DNA of 51,683 nucleotides, taken from IMG/VR virus record IMGVR_UViG_3300047552_000616, positions 1-51,683 of that record; one strand, written 5' to 3'. A model generated the notes under the pieces. That model did no database searches and was not told the DNA's origin. It saw nothing but the letters and a program-made list of their open reading frames with translations. Shown piece after piece: positions 40,276-49,023 of the stretch. Made by a program: the position numbers and the translations under genes. The DNA comes from a virus. How positions within the stretch are numbered: the stretch's first letter is position 1; each line of letters opens with the position of its first letter.

Positions 40276-40570
40276 CAAGGTTCGAGAGAAAGATAAATCT
40301 CCCGAAGAAATTGCAAGAGTCAAAAACGAAGAAGCTGACAAAGCAGTATTTCAGGCGCAGCTTAAAAATCAGCGTGAAGCATGGCTGGAGCATGAAGTAA
40401 CTAAAAGATTTCTCGGTGAATTGTGGAAATTCTATCGAGATAACTCTGATATGGCAGTAACTCTAACGGGAAGATCTGCTAGTCAGAGTGATGTTAATAA
40501 CCTATTACTCGAAAACAAAACAATAAGAAAGGTAATCAAGTATGCCAGCACCGGAGTCTACGGGGAATAA
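40250..40570 (+). CDS. Small conserved capsid-module protein
   Basis: The 106-residue product is charged and helical (KVREKDKSPEEIARVKNEEADKAVFQAQLKNQREAWLEHEVTKRFL). Its start lies inside the portal gene end (26-bp overlap) and its end overlaps the scaffold gene. Proteins of this size in this place in related phages are head completion or scaffold helpers. No specific function can be shown. Confidence 0.55.
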   Translation: MANLVAIYDKVREKDKSPEEIARVKNEEADKAVFQAQLKNQREAWLEHEVTKRFLGELWKFYRDNSDMAVTLTGRSASQSDVNNLLLENKTIRKVIKYASTGVYGE

Positions 40571-41783
40571 TCTACCTGCGTTCACACCAGGGGAAGTTCA
40601 GAAAGCAAGTCAGTCTGTAAATCCAGACCAAGTATTCCAGGGAAAACCTGTTGGGAATGATGCTGACGTTAAGCCAGCATCTACTGAACAGGTAGAGGAT
40701 ATTCCCGGAGCAACAAAACGAGAGGATACTTCTGAAGGGAAGGATCTATCTAAAGTATCTTTTGATGACTTTCAGTCAGTATTAGATAAACATGCTGAAA
40801 AGCAAGGGGAAGAGTTAAAAGATAATGAAAAGAAAATCGACACATCACACAAAGCAACAGAGCCTGACATCAAGAAACAACAGCAATCTACTCAGCAAGC
40901 TACTGAACAAAGGCCGGGTAGTGATAAGGAAAGATCGCCGGACCAACGAGATTATTCTGGGCTTCCTGAAGAAGTAGTTCCCTTATTCAAGAAAATGGGA
41001 AGAGAGTCTTTCGATAGACTTAAGCCCATGTATCTTGAGCATGCTGAGCTAAAGAAAAAGATCGCAGATGTAGAGAAACAAGCTAGAGATGGACGACTAG
41101 CTAACAAGATCCCTGATAACTGGTATGAACATGAAGAGGCTTATGCTCTAACTCCGGAATTCCGTCAAGTTAGTAGTGACATAAACGAGGCTGCAAGTGT
41201 TATCCGACATTGGCAGCAACAAATTAGTAACATTCGTCAGGGTAAGGATTGGGAGGGATTGGCTTGGGATACGCAGAATAAGAGGATTGTGAGGACAGCG
41301 CCGGTAGCAGGGACGCCTGAAGCTGAAGCTGCCATTATCGCAAATCTTAACCATGCTCAAAACCAGCTAGTCCAATTCCAAAATGAGGCCCGACAAATTC
41401 AGCAGCAATTTCGGGGTGGCTATGAAGGTGCCCGGAATGAAGTCACAGAACTTACCAAGCAATTCTTTGGCAACTATGAGACAGAAGGAGAGAAGCATCC
41501 TATGGCTCAAGTTGTGAAGAATGTATTTGATAAGATTCCACAAGCATATCGCGGGCATCCACTGGCCAAACTTGTAGCATATACTGCTGCGAATAATGTT
41601 CAGCTAAGACTGATCCTTGATGATATGCAGAAGAAACAGGGAGCAACTGAGCGGGTAACTCAGACTGCTAAAGCTGCCGGACCTAACATGAATGATATTA
41701 ATGGAGTCACAACAGGAACAGGACGAAAGTCTGATGTAGCCTATGATGACTTTAAGCGTATTATTTCGGGGTATACTGAATAG
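40542..41783 (+). CDS. Scaffolding protein-like
   Basis: The 413-residue product is hydrophilic. Its disordered first third is rich in Lys, Glu, Gln, Ser and Thr, and long helices follow (FKKMGRESFDRLKPMYLEHAELKKKIADVEKQARDG, NLNHAQNQLVQFQNEARQIQQQF). Composition, length and position between portal and capsid genes fit a head scaffold. A strong terminator follows directly, which would lower expression of this gene's upstream transcript relative to the capsid gene. Confidence 0.65.
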   Translation: MPAPESTGNNLPAFTPGEVQKASQSVNPDQVFQGKPVGNDADVKPASTEQVEDIPGATKREDTSEGKDLSKVSFDDFQSVLDKHAEKQGEELKDNEKKIDTSHKATEPDIKKQQQSTQQATEQRPGSDKERSPDQRDYSGLPEEVVPLFKKMGRESFDRLKPMYLEHAELKKKIADVEKQARDGRLANKIPDNWYEHEEAYALTPEFRQVSSDINEAASVIRHWQQQISNIRQGKDWEGLAWDTQNKRIVRTAPVAGTPEAEAAIIANLNHAQNQLVQFQNEARQIQQQFRGGYEGARNEVTELTKQFFGNYETEGEKHPMAQVVKNVFDKIPQAYRGHPLAKLVAYTAANNVQLRLILDDMQKKQGATERVTQTAKAAGPNMNDINGVTTGTGRKSDVAYDDFKRIISGYTE

Positions 41784-41808
41784 ATTACCTTAATCTCTAA
41801 CGATATCG

Positions 41809-41846
41809 AACTCCTAGTCTGGCTATTCCAGCTAGGAGTTTTTTGT
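41809..41846 (+). terminator. Rho-independent terminator after the scaffold gene
   Basis: AACTCCTAG (41809-41817) pairs with CTAGGAGTT (41832-41840), with an inner CTGG/CCAG stem and CTATT loop, followed by TTTTTTG. It separates the packaging and portal transcript from the capsid gene, which must have its own promoter downstream. Confidence 0.9.
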
Positions 41847-42019
41847 TTTGGCATGTTTATTGCTATATCCGCTCTTGCCACTTCTTGTTGTCCTGGGCAA
41901 ACAACTTCTGCCACTAATTCAGAAGTGAATGGGCATCGCTTCCAGCCAAATTGTTGGTTTCCGGCTGAGATGTGAAACCTATAGTTAATTAACTGTAGTT
42001 TTAAAGTAATTTCTGAATT
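41847..42019 (+). promoter_or_regulatory. Capsid gene promoter/leader region with hairpin
   Basis: This 173-bp region between the terminator and the major capsid gene should hold a promoter (a TTGGCA with a TATAT-containing segment nearby is one option). ACTTCTG (41904-41910) pairs with CAGAAGT (41920-41926). The same heptamer pair recurs in the leader at 44137-44239. The start codon is preceded by an AT-rich, Shine-Dalgarno-less stretch. Confidence 0.5.
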
Positions 42020-43330
42020 ATGCCTAGTTATGCGATTCCGGCACTAGATGCCAATTATTGCTCAGGATGGAATGAGCAGGACATTAACCTTTACAATAAA
42101 CTTGATTTCTACTTTGCTAAAATGCAAGTAGAGATGAAGAAAGGTTGGCCGCTCTGGAGTAAACTTCTTGGTAAAATCCGATGGCAGCCCAATATGGGTA
42201 ATACCATGCGTGGTGTTACTAAGATGCCCTCGCCCCATCTTCGTCAGTTCGCAGTTCCATCGCCAATTCTTAATGGAACTCTCCCTAAGAAAGATATTCT
42301 TGATGTTCGTGAGCGTAAAGAAGATGTGACGATTTATCGTCATCGCTTTGAGTCTCAGATCATGAACTTCATTCCGAGCTTTCGTGACTTCTTCAAAGAT
42401 CACGTATCTGCTCACTCTACTGATATTGCTGAAAAGCAACTGAGGTATGATGATATCTATATTCGTGGTAACATCTTCCATCAAGCTCCGTTTGTATTCC
42501 TGCCTGATTCTGCTCAGGCTGCTGGTAGCTTGATTGATGCTCCTTATGGCGTGGGTGATGATGCCGGACGGAGTGAAGCAAATGGATATCAGTCTAGCAA
42601 TACAGCTAAAACTAAGGTTTGGCTGCAAGCTAAGTTGGCTGAGATTGGAACTCCCGGCAATCTGAGCTTTAATGCTCTGAATCTGCTGCTAACTATTATG
42701 GAAAACGATCTGCGTATTCCATACTATAGTGGTAGTGATATGCCGAAGGATGATGCTGGACTGAGTGGTAAGTATGTTCTTATCTGCTCAGGGGAAGCTT
42801 GGAACCAATTCCTGTATGATCCCTGGATGCTTGCTAATAAACCTATTGATATGGATGTAGTCCACAATGGGTGGAAAGGTAGCTTCTTTGGTCGCATTAC
42901 AACTAAGATTGAAGATCTTCCTCTTCGTATCTCGGCTGATGGAACATTCCCCAATCCCCAAACTCGGGAAGTTAATCCGAATGCTTATAACTACCAGGAA
43001 ACTATCAACAATCCTGCATACAATAATGCCCCCTATGAAGTGGCATTCCTTGCTGGTGCTCAGGGTTATGATAGTATTGAGATTGGACCGCCGCCGTCGC
43101 CATTCGCGGGTGGAATGCCTGATGGTTTTGGCAAGATGATTTGGAATGGCGAAATTGTCATGACCAAGAATATCTTGATTCCTTGCACAGATGATCGCAA
43201 TCAGCTTACGTATGATACCAATAACTATGGTGAATACCTTAAGTTGATCTCTCAGGTTACTTATGGTATTATGCCTAAGCAACGTCGAAATATCATTCCG
43301 ATTATCTTCCAGCGTAAGCGTGGGGCATAA
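42020..43330 (+). CDS. Major capsid protein
   Basis: The product is 436 residues with no cysteine clusters or membrane segments. Aromatic-rich parts such as MKKGWPLWSKLLGKIRWQPNMGNTMRGVTKMPSPHL, and the C-terminal YLKLISQVTYGIMPKQRRNIIPIIFQRKRG, have the flavour of HK97-fold shell proteins. Size, place after scaffold and terminator, and a codon usage visibly different from its neighbours (more CGT, CTG, GGT, GCT) fit a highly made shell protein. The family is inferred from context. Confidence 0.8.
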   Translation: MPSYAIPALDANYCSGWNEQDINLYNKLDFYFAKMQVEMKKGWPLWSKLLGKIRWQPNMGNTMRGVTKMPSPHLRQFAVPSPILNGTLPKKDILDVRERKEDVTIYRHRFESQIMNFIPSFRDFFKDHVSAHSTDIAEKQLRYDDIYIRGNIFHQAPFVFLPDSAQAAGSLIDAPYGVGDDAGRSEANGYQSSNTAKTKVWLQAKLAEIGTPGNLSFNALNLLLTIMENDLRIPYYSGSDMPKDDAGLSGKYVLICSGEAWNQFLYDPWMLANKPIDMDVVHNGWKGSFFGRITTKIEDLPLRISADGTFPNPQTREVNPNAYNYQETINNPAYNNAPYEVAFLAGAQGYDSIEIGPPPSPFAGGMPDGFGKMIWNGEIVMTKNILIPCTDDRNQLTYDTNNYGEYLKLISQVTYGIMPKQRRNIIPIIFQRKRGA

Positions 43331-43374
43331 GCTGAAGGAATAGAAAGGATACAACGTAATTACTAAATAAGAAT

Positions 43375-44076
43375 ATGAAAAAACTATTTGTTTCAATTGG
43401 ACTTAGTGTAATGGCAACAGTTGCCTTTGCGCAAAGTGGATGGGTGGTGACGAACTTCCCTGCGGTTACTGCTGGTGGTGGACATTCTTCTCTGGTTGGC
43501 ACAACCAACTATTGGAAGTTGTTTACGCCTGCTAATACTGTGGTAGAAGTTGATAGCATTACGGCTCAGCTTGTTGATGTGCCTAGTTCTGGATGGACGA
43601 ATACTCTTCCAGTCAAGTTCTACTTGCATGACAACTGGACCGCGACAAATCGGTGGAAGGTTTCAACGACTGATGCCACAGCTTCGGAACACACGTTTAC
43701 TAATTATTCTGGCTATGCCACGAATTATATTACTGTAGCGTGTCCGGGCGGAGTTACTGATCCGGGTGCTCCTGGTGCCCATTTCACTAACTATCTGACT
43801 GCTGGTGTATATACTAATTGGTTCACTAATTCTGCTTGGTTCACATTGCCAGTAGCAACTACATGGACCAACTTGTTTACACCAACTCCTAGTGGTCAAG
43901 TTAAGAAAACATGGCAGCAGAGTCCGAGCACTACTGTAACGCATAACGATCTCGGTATCATTTGCACTAAAGGTGGTGTGTTTGGTTGGGTAGTTGATGG
44001 TGGGGCTAGGATTGAAACCAACACTGTCAACGTATCCATTAAGTATCGCACGCTCTTCGGTCCGAATCGTCCTTAA
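43375..44076 (+). CDS. Secreted beta-rich protein behind the capsid gene
   Basis: The 233-residue product has a clear signal peptide (MKKLFVSIGLSVMATVAFAQ, cleavage AFA-Q). The mature part is rich in Thr, Asn, Trp and Tyr with repeated TNYW/TNWF-like elements (FTNYSGYATNYITVACPGG, HFTNYLTAGVYTNWFTNSAWFTLP). The composition resembles host outer-surface proteins of Verrucomicrobiota-type bacteria. It could be exported to the cell surface or be a head decoration protein with an unusual leader. No catalytic motif is visible. Confidence 0.55.
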   Translation: MKKLFVSIGLSVMATVAFAQSGWVVTNFPAVTAGGGHSSLVGTTNYWKLFTPANTVVEVDSITAQLVDVPSSGWTNTLPVKFYLHDNWTATNRWKVSTTDATASEHTFTNYSGYATNYITVACPGGVTDPGAPGAHFTNYLTAGVYTNWFTNSAWFTLPVATTWTNLFTPTPSGQVKKTWQQSPSTTVTHNDLGIICTKGGVFGWVVDGGARIETNTVNVSIKYRTLFGPNRP

Positions 44077-44136
44077 TGATTGGGTGTGTGGAGGAACAAC
44101 GACGCACGCATGTAGAGTAGTAGGGTAGGTAGACAT

Positions 44137-44228
44137 AATGCACACAGAGCTTAACTGGACAGAAGTTTTCTCTGTGTGCATTAGTCTATATAAGAGGCAA
44201 TAAATAATCTAACAAGAAACTTCTGTCC
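44137..44228 (+). promoter_or_regulatory. 13-bp hairpin whose loop pairs with the next gene's leader
   Basis: AATGCACACAGAG (44137-44149) pairs with CTCTGTGTGCATT (44170-44182). The 20-nt loop contains GGACAGAAGTTT (44157-44168), which is the exact complement of AAACTTCTGTCC at 44217-44228, just before the ATG at 44240. A pseudoknot or two alternative folds are possible. No U-tract follows, so it is not a standard terminator. Confidence 0.6.
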
Positions 44229-44239
44229 GCTCCAATTTT

Positions 44240-44668
44240 ATGGCAAATACAGCAGAACAAGCAAACATTCCGGGACTCGGGACAATGTATCCCCGTGCTG
44301 AAGTTCAGATCTTTGATGATTTGAATTACAGGAACATGATTAAGATTAAGCGTGGCACGAAGACGGCCCCACTTATTGGCTCTGCTGCTCGCGAGATCTA
44401 TATTGGACCATGTGTTCTCTATGATATTGTTATCAAGAGTTACTCTGCTGCGAATTGCGATATCCTTGTGTTTGATCTAGCAACAGAGCCGGATACTGAG
44501 GATGAAGATTTTATTTTTGATGTGCTAGCTGGTAAGACTTCTAGCTGGACTAGCGCGAAGGGTTGGCTAATGCGTAATGGTCTTTGGATTATATTTGGAA
44601 CATTAGTTACTGACACATATGTTGCAACTGTTCAATTACGTCCGTTGCCAGGTGCTGTAGTTTCTTAA
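44240..44668 (+). CDS. Small virion-type protein, unknown
   Basis: The 142-residue product is beta-rich (ILVFDLATEPDTEDEDFIFDVLAG, LWIIFGTLVTDTYVATVQLRPL) and has no signal peptide. It lies between the capsid region and the secreted cassette. A head decoration or fibre-base role is plausible. Its leader carries the hairpin described at 44137-44228, so its translation may be controlled. Confidence 0.5.
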   Translation: MANTAEQANIPGLGTMYPRAEVQIFDDLNYRNMIKIKRGTKTAPLIGSAAREIYIGPCVLYDIVIKSYSAANCDILVFDLATEPDTEDEDFIFDVLAGKTSSWTSAKGWLMRNGLWIIFGTLVTDTYVATVQLRPLPGAVVS

Positions 44669-44711
44669 TTATTAACAATTTATTGGAGAGTGTTCTGGAG
44701 GATCACCAAGT

Positions 44712-46271
44712 ATGAATAAACTAATAGTAATGCTGAGTATAGCTCTCGTAGCAACACTCTCTGATTCTTTCTATGTTGCAAAAGGAGCAGTAGGTAGCAC
44801 GGGAGGGACCGGAGGGGGGACGACAACTGTAAGTGCAGTTGGGGCTATGACTACCAATCTGTATTTGATGAGCACGTTTTCAGATGACCAGAAACTCTCC
44901 CTTCGCATCAGCTACGACGGCACGAATTGGGGAGAGTTTGTGCCAAACTTTCGCGAAGTTTATTCTGATCCTGAATATGCGTTGGTGGGACCAGTGGTGC
45001 GCGATCCGAGTATAATCTACGATGAAGCCACGGAATCCTGGTTGTGTGTTTATACCTATACCTACGATGGATCGAATGCTTTTGGGATTGCTCAGAGCTT
45101 CGATTTGATTAGTTGGAATCGCATTGCCATGATCGACGCGTACGATACGACAGCGGTAACTGCCACCTGGGCACCTGAGTTCTTTGTCGATACGGATGGA
45201 ACTCTCCGCGTTCTTGGTGCACTTGCCACAGGGACAAGTGGTGAGATGGAGATTTACGAGTTCAATGCTACGAGTGGCACTCGCTTGGCATGGTCTGCGC
45301 GCAGCCTACAAATAGCGAAACCGGCTGCTAATGTTAATTTGATCGATCCCTTCATGATGATTCACACCAATGGTGCCTATTGGTTGTGGGTCAATCAATA
45401 TAATACGGGTTCTCCGTATAATCGCTATTATGTGGCCTATACGAATACTGCTGGAGTCGGCAATACATGGTATCCACACAAGACCAACACCACCTGGACG
45501 GTGGACTCATACGAGGGCCTGAGCATCGTCACTAAGCCGGGCGGCGGTTATCGGGCGTATCTCGACAAGACTCCGGGCGGCGTTGGCAACATATTCACCA
45601 GCGAAAGCGCTGACCTGTATACCTGGACTGCTCCTGCTGCTATTGTATGTGCATCCAATGCTGTGCATGGAACAGTAGTGAGATTATCTGATCCGCTGCA
45701 ACGGGCGAATGTGATGGCGAATTGGGGGAAGTCTACGAATCTGGTATTGGGCGATCTCACGGTAAACGGGACTTTGACTTATGATTTGCTTACTGTTGAT
45801 ACAGCAATCGTCACCAACCTCTACGGAAAGATTGGCTGGATTACCAATGCCAATGGGGAATACGTTCCTACGGGGAGTAGCAATGTGACATGGAGTGGTA
45901 TTCAAACATTCAGCGGGAACAACCTATTAAGTGGGTCCAATGTCCAGTCAGGCACACTGCAATATTCAACCAACGCGGCACTTGGAGGAGCAGTAATCAG
46001 TCTTGCAGAAGCCTATCAATACACCAATTGCCTGAACTGGGATGCAGTGCGATATACTTCGCTATCAGGAACCAACGATGCTTATGTGCAATCAACTGTT
46101 CTATTCTTGGAATGCAGCACGAACAAAGTCATTGAAGTGGCTATTCCAGGCGTGCGGTCAGTGGATGGTATTTACACGAACACCATCAACACCACAAGCA
46201 ATGCAGTAATTTCAATTGTTCGTTATGGGAACACGCTAACCAACATGGCGTTTAAAGTATTCCGCCCATGA
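44712..46271 (+). CDS. Secreted GH43-like propeller with C-terminal fibre-like region
   Basis: The 519-residue product has a signal peptide (MNKLIVMLSIALVATLSDSF, then a Gly/Thr linker). Residues about 50-340 match a five-bladed glycoside hydrolase of the GH43 kind: VVRDPSIIYDE with Asp98, WAPEFF at 153-158, NLIDPFMM with Asp212 and SYEGLSI with Glu268, the three expected catalytic acids. Residues about 350-519 are beta-rich and fibre-like. It may cut host surface polysaccharide. GGAGGA lies 12 nt before the ATG, one of the few good Shine-Dalgarno sites. The gene is richer in G+C than its neighbours and overlaps the next by 4 bp. Confidence 0.65.
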   Translation: MNKLIVMLSIALVATLSDSFYVAKGAVGSTGGTGGGTTTVSAVGAMTTNLYLMSTFSDDQKLSLRISYDGTNWGEFVPNFREVYSDPEYALVGPVVRDPSIIYDEATESWLCVYTYTYDGSNAFGIAQSFDLISWNRIAMIDAYDTTAVTATWAPEFFVDTDGTLRVLGALATGTSGEMEIYEFNATSGTRLAWSARSLQIAKPAANVNLIDPFMMIHTNGAYWLWVNQYNTGSPYNRYYVAYTNTAGVGNTWYPHKTNTTWTVDSYEGLSIVTKPGGGYRAYLDKTPGGVGNIFTSESADLYTWTAPAAIVCASNAVHGTVVRLSDPLQRANVMANWGKSTNLVLGDLTVNGTLTYDLLTVDTAIVTNLYGKIGWITNANGEYVPTGSSNVTWSGIQTFSGNNLLSGSNVQSGTLQYSTNAALGGAVISLAEAYQYTNCLNWDAVRYTSLSGTNDAYVQSTVLFLECSTNKVIEVAIPGVRSVDGIYTNTINTTSNAVISIVRYGNTLTNMAFKVFRP

Positions 46272-46957
46272 AAACCCTCCTCGCTTTTCTCCTATTCCCG
46301 CTGTGCCTATTTGGCCAGCCGTTCACGTTCAACGACACGGCCTTCATGGGCAATTTGACGGCGGCTGCGAGTAGCGCGTACTTGATAGATGAAGACTTCG
46401 AGGGCACTGGCGCTCCATCAGTCTGGACAACCATTGGCGGCCTTCCAGACTGGGATCATACCGATACACCGTTGGAAGGATCTCAAAGCTGCTGGACCAA
46501 TTCAATCAATGCGTACATCAATTACGACTTTGGAGCGAATTATGATACACTCTCGATTTACTTCATCGTCTCCATTACCAATGCGCCCGCGTCGTCAATA
46601 CACTGCGTTGCATTTCAAAACGATGGAACTAATCTTTCCTCTTTTTATCTATTAACAACCTCTGGAAGCATCAGGGTATACAATGGCACGGTAAACTCTA
46701 CAGCGGCAGGAGTTCTTAACTATGCGGAAGCTGTGTATGTGTGGATGGACTACACTAAGGGAACCGGTGCAGATGGCATAACAAGAATCTATATGTCAAA
46801 CACTTCCAGTAAGCCAGGAACAGTCACTGTAGAGCGAGTTAATGGCAATGCGATGCAAGGAGTGAAGGCTTTGAAAGTGCGATTCGTAGACACGGGAATG
46901 CTCATTGACAAAATCCGAGTCAGCACATCCATCCTTGGAAACGGTGGTGTGCCATGA
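46268..46957 (+). CDS. Secreted lectin/jelly-roll-like protein
   Basis: The 229-residue product has a signal peptide (MKTLLAFLLFPLCLFGQ) and a single beta-sandwich domain with the opening LIDEDFEGTGAPSVWTT and PDWDHTDTPLEGSQS, a pattern of concanavalin-like carbohydrate-binding domains. It lies between the GH43-like gene and another secreted protein, with ATGA overlaps on both sides, so the three are one translational unit. A role in binding surface glycans is inferred. Confidence 0.55.
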   Translation: MKTLLAFLLFPLCLFGQPFTFNDTAFMGNLTAAASSAYLIDEDFEGTGAPSVWTTIGGLPDWDHTDTPLEGSQSCWTNSINAYINYDFGANYDTLSIYFIVSITNAPASSIHCVAFQNDGTNLSSFYLLTTSGSIRVYNGTVNSTAAGVLNYAEAVYVWMDYTKGTGADGITRIYMSNTSSKPGTVTVERVNGNAMQGVKALKVRFVDTGMLIDKIRVSTSILGNGGVP

Positions 46958-48378
46958 GAACTTTTCTTGCATTTCTACTTGGCTGCAATATGGCGTTTTC
47001 CGCCACCACAAACCAGCTTGTTCAGTGGGGGATTACGTTCCAATTCGATGCCGCAGTAGACTACGGCACATTTGCCAACGGCGATTACTGGGTCGTTACC
47101 CCAGTTACAGTAACAAATCTGTTACCAGAATGGGATTTGCGCAATCACGGATGGGAAATTAATCCGACGTTCGTAACAGCACAGGGATTTACGACCAACC
47201 TATCAACATACAGTGAAGATAAGCGCCCGGCGCTTCCTTTCACGCTTACCACAAATTGTTCGCTGGTGAAAGTGATTAGCACTAATGTGGAAACGGATTC
47301 AAGCTATGTGCTGTCGGCGGCTGTGTTGACTGCGCTTGAATCTACTCCTGCGGGAGGCGGCGCGGGTTATTTTCGACCGCCATACGTCGGCACAAACAAG
47401 CCGCTTTATTTGGTGAGCGATTTGCAGAGCAGCATTCTTCCAAGTATTGGAACAGCAAGCAATGCAGTGGGACTTGCCGATGTGCTTGCAGACTTTTCAA
47501 AGTGTCTTAGGATGGATCACAACTCAGGATCGCCTCGCTCGACAAGGCCAACGTATGCAATGAAAGGCTACCAGCCAAACAACACTCCAGAGTTAAACGA
47601 GGCCATGATGCAGTTGATGCTAAATGACAGTTACGCCGATAAACTTCCTGCATTGATTCAGTTCACGCAGCACACAATTGACCAGTTACACGTTGTGATG
47701 CTGGGATACCGAGCGAGCGACAACGGGCACAACCCGAATCATCGAGTTTTGGCAGCATGGGCGGCTACCATGCTGAACATAACCGAGGGCAAGACTTACA
47801 TGGCCACGGCGACGAACTTTCATGAGGACATATACCTTTCGGATGGAACAGCAGGGTTTGCTTTGTGGGGTAGAAGTTATCCCGAAGCAAGCTATTGGAC
47901 CTACATAATTAGTGGGGACGGAGATCGGTCAATTCGCGATCCATATTTCATAATCGACGGAGGAGATTTGGAAGGCACGGGTTATCAGAACATTGTTTCT
48001 CAATCTCTAAAAGGTCAGGCGTTGGCGTTCATTCTATTCACAAATATGCAAGCGTGTTTGCCCGCAAGTCGATTTAATACGCTGTCGAATTACGCTTACC
48101 GTTGGGTTAACACAGGAAAGTGGGCAACTCCAGACCCAGTGGCGCCCTACGATGGAACTCCAGAGAATTACGGTGTTACCTTTGGACCTGATGGAATGGG
48201 AAGTTACATCGCAGGATCTGGTAGATTTCCAGCAGCGCATGGGACATTGAAAGATGAAGGCACATACAGGAGCGAGTTTGTGGCAACGATGTGGGACCAG
48301 TATTGGAATTATAGAGCGCCTCTTCCACGATCCAGCACCATCCAAACCCTGCGCGTGGGAACTTTGCGGACGCCATAA
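46954..48378 (+). CDS. Secreted large helical protein, possibly carbohydrate-active
   Basis: The 474-residue product has a signal peptide (MRTFLAFLLGCNMAFSA), a beta-rich first part (WGITFQFDAAVDYGTFANGDYWVV) and a helical second part from about residue 190 (LNEAMMQLMLNDSYADKLPALIQFTQ, HRVLAAWAATMLN, ALAFILFTNMQACL). Such helical toroids occur in polysaccharide lyases, but I see no catalytic signature. The codon usage and G+C are like the two genes before it and unlike the rest. It is probably of host origin. Confidence 0.5.
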   Translation: MRTFLAFLLGCNMAFSATTNQLVQWGITFQFDAAVDYGTFANGDYWVVTPVTVTNLLPEWDLRNHGWEINPTFVTAQGFTTNLSTYSEDKRPALPFTLTTNCSLVKVISTNVETDSSYVLSAAVLTALESTPAGGGAGYFRPPYVGTNKPLYLVSDLQSSILPSIGTASNAVGLADVLADFSKCLRMDHNSGSPRSTRPTYAMKGYQPNNTPELNEAMMQLMLNDSYADKLPALIQFTQHTIDQLHVVMLGYRASDNGHNPNHRVLAAWAATMLNITEGKTYMATATNFHEDIYLSDGTAGFALWGRSYPEASYWTYIISGDGDRSIRDPYFIIDGGDLEGTGYQNIVSQSLKGQALAFILFTNMQACLPASRFNTLSNYAYRWVNTGKWATPDPVAPYDGTPENYGVTFGPDGMGSYIAGSGRFPAAHGTLKDEGTYRSEFVATMWDQYWNYRAPLPRSSTIQTLRVGTLRTP

Positions 48379-48411
48379 AGGAAACAAGGAATAGCACAAC
48401 TCAGTTAAAAT

Positions 48412-48738
48412 GTGAGCCATAATGATAATCAAAGAAATCAACCAAGAACTAACGGACGAGGTCTTGAAACGGCACAGAGGGTGGCGGCGATTGCTTTGGC
48501 TGCTCTCACTTTCGGCGGGATTGTCTTTAGTGCTGGCAGCCTTTTCCAGCGGATTGGTAGCGTCGAGCGAACCATTGCCGTTAATAGCGCCCGGCTTAAC
48601 GAACTTGAGCTATGGCGACGAGAGGCCTATGGAGCTGTTATTGACAACGCGGCACAGCACAAGCGTATCGAGGAATTGATTAGGGATATGAGGGAGGATA
48701 TTGCGAAACTGGAATTACTGATAAGGAATAGACCATGA
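48412..48738 (+). CDS. Membrane-anchored coiled-coil protein, spanin/holin-associated type
   Basis: The product is 108 residues with a GTG start (no other start in frame upstream of the helix). It has one membrane helix (VAAIALAALTFGGIVFSAG, about 24-42) and then a coiled coil (SVERTIAVNSARLNELELW, HKRIEELIRDMREDIAKLELLI). The topology fits an inner-membrane spanin or XhlA-type lysis protein. It overlaps the next, holin-like gene by 4 bp. A second frame (48422-48679) also codes for a hydrophobic peptide but has no lipobox cysteine. Confidence 0.55.
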   Translation: MSHNDNQRNQPRTNGRGLETAQRVAAIALAALTFGGIVFSAGSLFQRIGSVERTIAVNSARLNELELWRREAYGAVIDNAAQHKRIEELIRDMREDIAKLELLIRNRP

Positions 48739-48938
48739 TGAAAGACTGGAAAACAACATTAGGTGGAGCATTGAGTGCTCTAGGAACAACATTAATGGGT
48801 GTTGGAACTGTCACCGCACTAAATGGCACCAATACTAAATGGATTCAAGGGATGATGATTGGTGGCTTTATTCTTAGTGCATTTGGTAAGTTCTTCACTG
48901 CACTATTTACTCCTGATAAAACTAATGGGCAATCATAA
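48735..48938 (+). CDS. Holin-like small membrane protein
   Basis: The 67-residue product has two membrane helices (LGGALSALGTTLMGVGTVTAL and IQGMMIGGFILSAFGKFFTALF) with a short polar loop and ends in DKTNGQS. Size, two helices and position beside a coiled-coil membrane protein fit a class II holin, which would release the transglycosylase or trigger lysis. The ATG overlaps the previous stop. Confidence 0.6.
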   Translation: MMKDWKTTLGGALSALGTTLMGVGTVTALNGTNTKWIQGMMIGGFILSAFGKFFTALFTPDKTNGQS

Positions 48939-49023
48939 TGCTCATTGATGGATTCCGGGGAGTGTAAGTGAGAGTGGTGATCATTAACTAATGGCATGTG
49001 AAATGCTTTAACGATATATTAAT

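Noticed and set aside
48422-48679. Embedded outer-membrane spanin (Rz1-like)
   Set aside because: It has no lipobox cysteine, so an Rz1-type role is not supported.
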